Positions 57,530 through 64,000 of a DNA stretch of 64,000 nt are shown piece by piece. The position numbers and the translations under genes are program-made. Where the stretch lies: NCBI RefSeq assembly GCF_042453785.1, contig NC_091675.1, forward strand, positions 9,808,501 through 9,872,500, in the 5' to 3' direction. This stretch comes from Malus domestica. Lineage: Eukaryota > Streptophyta > Magnoliopsida > Rosales > Rosaceae. Below the pieces are notes generated by a model. That model was not told the DNA's origin. It did no database searches and saw only the letters and a program-made list of their open reading frames with translations. Each line of letters opens with the position of its first letter. The first letter of the stretch is position 1.

Positions 57530-60351
57530 CATCTTTTAATCATGCAGTACCAAACCTCAAATCAGATCTCATAGTGTGGTAACATAGGACCTCATCAGAT
57601 ATCAGATTACCACTTTAAAAGTAAAGCCAGTTTATATTTTGAAGAATTGGTTGCCATTAAGAAGAGAAAAGTTTACTCTCGACTTTGTGCACAAAGAAAA
57701 AAGAATATGAAAGGAGAAATTACTATTTCACTTTTGGGGGATCATCAATCCATAAAACTGATTCACAGACTGGTAAGGAATAGGGTTGGCATGTATTCAA
57801 CCAGTAAGACAATCAAACAAGGCAAAGAATATATATCTTCAAGGACATTAGCTGCCGCAGGACAAGGTATATAATAATATGTAAATGTTATGTGCCTAAC
57901 CAGAATTAGGTTCAGCCTGACCAGTTTCCATAAACACCACCTAGAATTTAAATTTTCAACAAACATCAATAAGAAAACAATCATTCCATGTCAAATGAGC
58001 TATTGGCGTGAAATCATCATGGTAAACTGACCACCAATCAATGCTGTATACAATTATTTTTTTAACAAGAAATACAATTCAGAGAGACAGATTTAATGTA
58101 CTATTCTATTCTATGGGACCCCTCAATTGCATAGTGTAGTCCATGAGCAATAAAACAATAAGATAACTGTAATTACCTACAAAAGTTAACAATAATGAAG
58201 CTTACAGCCCTATGAGAAAGGAAGCTATACCTTTAGTTTGGAAAGATGTTGCATTCCTATTACTTTCATGCATTCCAGGAGAGAATGCATACATAGAATC
58301 TATTGGGGCTGTGCCAAACTTTTCTATTACTTTTGTATCTTCTGCCGTATTCAAATGTAAATCCTTCCCTTCAATATTTCCACTTGTCTTCATAGGTTTG
58401 GAGGAATTATTTGAGAAGTCCCCAAAAAAATCTGAATAAAAAATGAAAAACATTCATCAGCTGGCAGACAAAGAAGCAGGTATAAGATGAGGTCAGTCCT
58501 TTCAGCATTGAAGACAAAGATAGTAGATCATTTCAAAAGACAGTAAAACAACAAGGGAAGAACATGAGTGGTCAAGAACAACACTAAAAAAAAAACACGA
58601 AAAAGTTACCAAAAAACTAAAACTAGACACAGCCATCCAGACTAAAGAACTCCAGCCTGCCAGTCAAGCCAATATAGGAGAAAAGGAGATGTGCTTAAAC
58701 TCCTTAGAAACAGAAGCCCAAAAGGCTGACCAAAACTGAACTCCTTTCAGCACTGACTGAAGAGGCAGGCAAAACTAGTGATAAATAGCTGAAACAGCAG
58801 CTTTCAAACACTTAGCAAACATTTTAGCATTTACTAATGAGGTCAACTAGTGAGCCTTAGATCCTAATTACTTCAACAGATAAGAAAGTTAGCAATTAAT
58901 ATAGCTTTCAAGAGTCGTTTGGTAAGCAAATAACCACGAACCATGTCATTCTCATATCTTCATTTGGCTTTTCCTTCAGCACTGACCAACTAGACAGGAA
59001 AAACATTATTTCATCTCACCCTAATTTGTGATATTTTCATGCAAGCAATAGTTATCTACATATCCCGCATAGCCACCAAAGTTCACCCATCATCCCATCC
59101 TAATTCTGACTTTTTTCTATAATAAACAAGCTTTTTGACATTTATTTTATCCTTATGGCAATTTTACTTGTACAGAAAATAAGTTTCTAAAAACCTGTGA
59201 GTTTCTCCAAAGAATAGTCACTAGAGTACTATAACAATCATGTCATGTGCAGTCCAGCCATTCATTATTATATATCACAGCTGAATCATGGATGAAATAA
59301 ACTAAAAACCGCACTCAGGTACTTCATGGCCATCACTTTTCTTGCGTAATTTTATTGTCATATGTAATAAAATATTGTTTCCTCCTTAAAAAAAAATAGA
59401 GCAATAGAAATGCAAAAGATGCTAGTATGGGGAGTTACATAAAAGGTAAAGGTCGTACCCAGTGCACAAGGCTCCCGCTTTACATAGATAATCAAAATTT
59501 AAATAGGCAATATAAATAGGTAATGTTTTGGTACAGTTGCCTTCTCATTTCTTATAACTACTTTTTAAGCTTTCTGCAGACAAGGCATCTTGTTTTCTTA
59601 ATGGTGCGGTATCATTTAAAGGTGTGATCACTGAAAAACATCAATAGATGATAGATCAGATTAATTTTTCATTGCCTTCTCACATTATCTGGAAAGTATG
59701 GGATTTGAAGGACTGGACTAGGCAAGTAGATTCAGTTCTTGAGAGCAGCTATGTTGTACAAAAATGAAGTTATAAGTTTCTATGCCACTATAGTTTGGCA
59801 AATAGGCCGTGGCACAGGGGACTCATGTTCAAATTAAAGAAGAGAACCCAAGTCCATGTTTCGAACAAAGTGTAGGCACATCAAAACATTTGGAATGCTA
59901 TAGCAGGCACAATACCAACGGTATTAACATAATACGGCAGGCAATCTTGTCCCAAACATTAAACTAGATATTTGTCCAATTAAAAGATCAGGGGTAATAT
60001 ACATCTTAAACTATTTACAAATCCCAAGAGCATTGTTCACCATTTTCTCTAAGGTAATCTCTAACGAATTTTCATGCACATTTTAACCCTTAATCGTATC
60101 TTGTTATTTTGTTGCATAACTGTACAAGAAAATATAAAAAACTTGATTGGTAAAAAATAGAGAAAAGATAACATCTATTGATGGGGAAACAAACCTATGG
60201 AAGGCATTGGAAACCGCTGGCGCGGCAATAGTAGAGTATCAGCAAAAGGATTTTTCTCCCACGCCCAAAGTAATATTGTTGTGAATACAAGGGCAGCCAG
60301 AGTGAAAGAGATTGGTTTCCCAATCAATTTGTAGTTATATCCCCCTTTCAT
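55173..60351 (-). CDS. Trichome birefringence-like protein (TBL14-16 type), wall O-acetyltransferase
   Basis: Four coding exons, 60351-60195, 58431-58231, 56685-56490 and 56007-55173, with GT-AG junctions and 462 residues in one frame. The start is the ATG opening [12 protein letters not shown] single N-terminal transmembrane anchor (about residues 15-35, [16 protein letters not shown]) is followed by a variable luminal stem encoded by exon 2. The TBL domain begins at the CNYAKGRWV segment (exon 3) with [18 protein letters not shown]. The DUF231 region has the catalytic-type GDS ([11 protein letters not shown]) and C-terminal DCLHWCLPG containing the DxxH motif. TBL proteins act in the Golgi as type II membrane enzymes that O-acetylate xylan, mannan or other wall glycans. 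Which glycan applies here cannot be told. The introns are long; intron 2 contains a (GA)n microsatellite. Confidence 0.93.
57471..57527. repeat. GA microsatellite in TBL intron 2
   Basis: (GA)n of about 57 bp between coding exons 2 and 3 of the TBL gene. Confidence 0.95.
59449..59484 (-). mobile_element. Au-type SINE 3'-end fragment
   Basis: The reverse complement of the last 34 bp of the Au body (ggtcgtacccagtgcacaag followed by gctcccgctttac) is present in TBL intron 1. The rest of the element is missing. Confidence 0.8.
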
Positions 60352-60411
60352 CTCCCAAGCAAAAGGCAATTGCTTTGATAGCGGAACGCGATCAGCAAAA
60401 CTCCATCAACC

Positions 60412-61014
60412 TTAAGCGTCTGATTGTTTAATTACTGGAGAGTTCAGCTGCACGCAATGCAGAAAATGGAGAAAAATGAAATAAATAAATAATTGGAGGG
60501 AAGGGGAATTAAAGTCACAGGAAGAAATAAAATCCAGGAAAAGAATTAATTAACCAAGTTTTATTTTATTAATTTTGGAGGGAATGAATTAACAAAGTAA
60601 TTAACTAATTAGCATATATTTGGTAAAAAAAATCCTGTATAAAATAGTCCAAAAAAAGAAAAGATAGATACAGATACAGAGAGGCACAGCATACACACTA
60701 TGAAACCAAAAGGTAACAGCAATAAACGAAATATGAGATGAACAGATGGAAAATTCAAACCCTAATTAGAGGAACGGAAGCCAAATCGAACCCTTAATTT
60801 CCCAGATTAAGGTAACGATCCACTGGCACAGGTAATTAACAGAAAACCAAAAATAAAAGGAATTGAACATGATAGAGAAGTCCGTAGTACTTGGTTTTAG
60901 AAAAATGGAAAGAAAAAGAGAAGGAAATAGGTGAATCAGTACCTCCTCGTTGTGCTGGTTGAGGCTATTTTTGCAGGCAATGTGAGTCTGCGAAGCATCT
61001 CTACCGACTACCAT
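60412..61014 (-). other. Predicted spliced upstream ORF in TBL leader
   Basis: A 5'UTR exon (from about 61100 down to 60943, donor |GTACTG) joins an exon starting at 60447 (acceptor TGCAG|). The first ATG in the spliced leader (61014) opens 35 codons, MVVGRDASQTHIACKNS onward, closing with a stop at 60412, about 60 nt before the main ATG. Frame is kept across the junction. It depends on the inferred intron. Confidence 0.45.
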
Positions 61015-61392
61015 TCAACAGAGATCGCCACCGCAGACCACCACCGACCTTTTCCTTCCGATTGAAAAGCTCGGCTATCTCTCTCTCAGACTCTCACTCA
61101 CTCTACCGTCAAAGGAAATTCGATTGCGGTAAGAGAAGAGTGTGAATTAATTAATTTAGACGATTTACGGGGAAGGGAAGATGTAAGAGCAAAGCAATCA
61201 AAGAGAGAGAGATGACTGAAGAAAAAGAAAGGGATCGCCGCACATGGATGGAGACACTTCGGGATATTTTTTTAATAAATCGATACGGATTATTTGTCCA
61301 TAATTCCAATTAGCGCCACTTTAGGTGTAATGTTATAATACATATCCTTTAGTTACGCGTTAGAATTGATTTTTCACAAGTTATATAATTTT
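61015..61392. promoter_or_regulatory. TBL promoter and leader region
   Basis: Upstream of the predicted TBL leader. A CT-rich (minus strand: GA-rich) patch near 61080-61110 is typical of plant transcription starts. No specific operator or TATA element is convincing. Confidence 0.35.
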
Positions 61393-61680
61393 AAGAAAAA
61401 TAATGAAATTTTTGAATTTTAACGATAAAGATAAAATAAATGATAAAATGAATAGTATCAGTATTGATTTTTAGTGTAAAAATATGGTTTTTCGTTAAAA
61501 GTGAACAGTACCGGAAGTTTTTCGTTAAAGTTCTCATAAAAAGCTTCTGATACTGTTCATTTTAACGAAAAATCACATTTTTACACTAAAAAGTCAATAA
61601 GATACTATTTACTTTACCCTTTATTTTGTTATTATTGTTAAAATTCAAAGTTTTCAAACATTTTTCATTAGTTTTCCTTA
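61393..61680. mobile_element. MITE family A, full head-to-head palindrome
   Basis: Two arms of about 140 bp, inverted relative to each other, meet near 61540-61545. Each arm matches the single-arm copies at 381-536 and 3612-3766. Landmarks: 'tagtgtaaaaatatgg' on the left and 'cacatttttacactaaaaag' on the right. Confidence 0.8.
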
Positions 61681-61975
61681 TTTTTATTCCAATCACTTAT
61701 TTATTTTTCGTGTAATTTATATGCTACATATCTTTAAAGAAAATCTCGCTATATTTGCTTGTTTGGTTTTTGTTTCGCTATGTGTTCATGGCGATGTTTG
61801 AACCAGGATAATGGACATAATTATCCAATTTAAGTCAATGATCATAAGAAATAAATGAATAATTAGTTTTCGGTCTCTAATTTCTTATATTTATTGATTA
61901 AGACTTTATCTTTTTTTATTTTTTAATTGGAAGCGATGTATTCATTAATCAAACTTATAAAGAGTTACAAATATC

Positions 61976-62164
61976 TTAGAATAGAAGCTCCTGAATAAGA
62001 ATAGGAGGCTCCTCAAACCAAACTAAATTATTGCTACTAGACAAAGCAAACTTAGCAAGCCGGTGTGCAACACCATTACATAAACTAGAGGCATGAATAA
62101 ACCTCACCACAGGGAAAGTGGAAGCCAGATGCAGTACATCGTCTGCTATCATACCAATCGTCAA
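61976..62164 (-). pseudogene. LINE RNase H-like domain fragment
   Basis: The frame reads GMIADDVLHLASTFPVVRFI, then CNGVAHRLAKFALSSSNNLV and WFEEPPILIQELLF. The 'VAHRLAKFAL....VWFEEPP..IQELL' pattern is the C-terminal end of the RNase H domain common in plant non-LTR retrotransposons. The reverse transcriptase part is absent. Confidence 0.75.
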
Positions 62165-64000
62165 TGAGTCTGACTTAGTCCAATTGAGAGAATTTTGATC
62201 AAAGTCCTAGTATTAATATATTAATGAATTACATGTAAGTTACATAATTTTTATGAAAAAAAAATAGTAATTGATTTATAGTTTTAATACTACACCCTTA
62301 TTAAACTCTAAATAATTTTGAATTCAAACATTTCCCAAATATAAAAAATAAAATTAGAATAAGTTTGTACCTATTAAATTTTTATAAAAAAAATAATTTT
62401 TTAATCTTGTATGTATTAATTCTTAGATATACCAATTTATTAAAAATGTACCCTTTTTAAATTTAAATACCCATTTTTTATATAAAATTTCATTCAATCT
62501 TTTATCTAATCTATTTTTTAAACTTATATAGGTACATTCTATTTTGTTGATTTGAGAATGTATTCATGTCAAGTTTAATAGAAGAAATTTAATAATGTTA
62601 TTCAGCCTTATATCTTTCTTTTTTTGTGCTTTTGAAAAATGTACCCATACTTTGGTACAATAAATTTTTTGTTAGTTTTGATGAACGTACTCGTGTGTGT
62701 GTGTACGCACACAATATATTGAAGAGTATAATTCATTTTTAATATTTTTAATCCCATAAATTATGGGTTTTATTTAAAATCTCATTAATATAAATAATTA
62801 CAAATTTTATTTTTAATTTTAAAATATTATAATTAACATAAAAATACATTATTGCATTAATGTCAGAGACTTCGATAAAAAACTAAACCACTAAGGTTTC
62901 AGTCAAATAATTTAGAGACCGCATCCAAAGTGTCACTAAAAAAATATTCTCACTAAGTGGGTTAGAATTATTCAATTTTCAAGTCAAATTAATAAATTAA
63001 ACTTTGAAAAAAGAAAAACTCAAACAATAAGTCAAATTAATAAATTCATGACGATTATATACCTTAAAAAATCTAACGGACACATATACAAAAAGCCATG
63101 CAATAAGAATATGGGGATGCATATTTATGTCCGAATGTTTTGGAATATAATTCGGATTTCCTACATTTTATAAGAATTTAGAAGTTTTTAAACTTATATG
63201 TACCAGCGGATCAATGATTTTTTCTGAATTTTTACCATTTATTTGTGTATATGTCTAATTAATTTCTAGTATATAAGTAAGTTTACGAATGTATATAACA
63301 TAAAATCACATTAAACAAGATAAAATTATTTATGTACTCCTCTTTTTTAGTATAGAGTGCTAAAAAATCTAAGTCCAATTTACGCTCATGAAGTCTTGAA
63401 AAATTCACTTTTTTTTGTTACAAAAGTTTGGAAGAATTTTTTATTGTGTCCAGAACAAGACTCGGTACACATGTTGTAATACAAATAGAGGGACATTGAA
63501 ATGTATATCTTCTTATCACTTATAAGTTATAACGTGTAACATACAGTTAAAACCTCTCTAAAGTAATGCTCAGATTTGTGTCCAGGGGAAGGTTGAAATG
63601 TTTCTGTGAGTTTTCTCGGCCCCTGAAATAGGTGGATAACCGTGGTTTACCACCAGTTGTCCATCTTTTAAAAAAAATTATGGTCTCAACTTGAGACTAG
63701 TAATGCATAAGAATAAACTCTCTACATTGTGTACGTCATAACTTTTCTTGGTCCCCTCTTAAAAGGTACGCTCTACATAGTAATAATTGTCAATGAGTAC
63801 AAAATTATATTACAAAAAAAAGTTTTAGATGAACGGAAATATTTATACTTGTTTGAGACAATGCTTTAGTTTATAGAGCTAATTTCACGTCTTTAAACTT
63901 GCAGTACATATGTGTAAGAAATATAATACTTAATACTTAAGGAAACGTATTTAAAAAATACAACATTCATTAATAATAAAGACGTTCATAAATAATATTT
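62165..64000. other. Intergenic, very AT-rich, no gene seen
   Basis: No coding exon, RNA gene or sharply bounded element is supported. There is a short GT run near 62695-62705. A slightly GC-richer patch at 63580-63660 looks like repeat debris, but its family is not recognised. Confidence 0.5.

Noticed and set aside
63546..63790. Possible MITE with 'aacctctctaaagtaatgctc' and 'ttggtcccctcttaaaagg' segments
   Set aside because: The two segments resemble repeat debris, but the ends could not be shown to be inverted copies.

Overview
This is a nuclear window from a flowering plant. The genes are intron-rich with GT-AG splicing, intergenic DNA is AT-rich, and short transposons are very dense. 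The repeat mix and the duplicated, decaying gene copies suggest a woody Rosaceae genome of the apple/pear group. That placement is inference from repeat style and protein resemblance, because no search could be run.

Six intact protein genes can be modelled. Left to right they are: a TCHQD-type glutathione S-transferase (+, 6564-7610); a very large SET-domain H3K36 methyltransferase of the ASHH2/SDG8/EFS type (-, 17 coding exons, 19527-8566); a YUCCA-type flavin monooxygenase of the YUC10/11 group for auxin synthesis (-, 28551-24534); the E1-alpha subunit of the mitochondrial branched-chain 2-oxoacid dehydrogenase (-, 39532-36578); an intronless half-size ABCG transporter closest to ABCG5 (+, 52370-54388); and a trichome-birefringence-like wall-polysaccharide O-acetyltransferase of the TBL14-16 type (-, 60351-55173). 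For every multi-exon gene the exon phases add up to one uninterrupted reading frame, which is the main support for the models. The first two are convergent neighbours. Their Arabidopsis counterparts are also adjacent (At1g77290 and At1g77300), so this is probably an old syntenic pair. The six genes do not form a pathway.

Three gene relics are present. A leucine-rich-repeat receptor kinase remnant (20707-23575) is split by a 2.3 kb LTR-like insertion. An isolated UFM1-like exon lies at 43565-43628. An SRP-receptor beta-subunit pseudogene with introns (45364-47760) carries frameshifts, an altered G4 motif, and a piece of plastid ycf2 where a splice acceptor should be.

The rest is mostly mobile DNA: two related 2.2-2.3 kb LTR-like elements with 5-bp target duplications; a MULE-like inverted-repeat element with a 9-bp target duplication, a nested Au-type SINE and large opposing CTT/GAA tracts in a YUCCA intron; a 1.6 kb fold-back element with a CACTA-like MITE inserted in one arm; and about a dozen further MITE copies. 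The most striking unexplained signal is a series of small hairpins inside the LTR-like elements. Their stems change in a compensated way while an asymmetric TACAG/TC internal loop stays constant, as expected of a conserved structured RNA motif.
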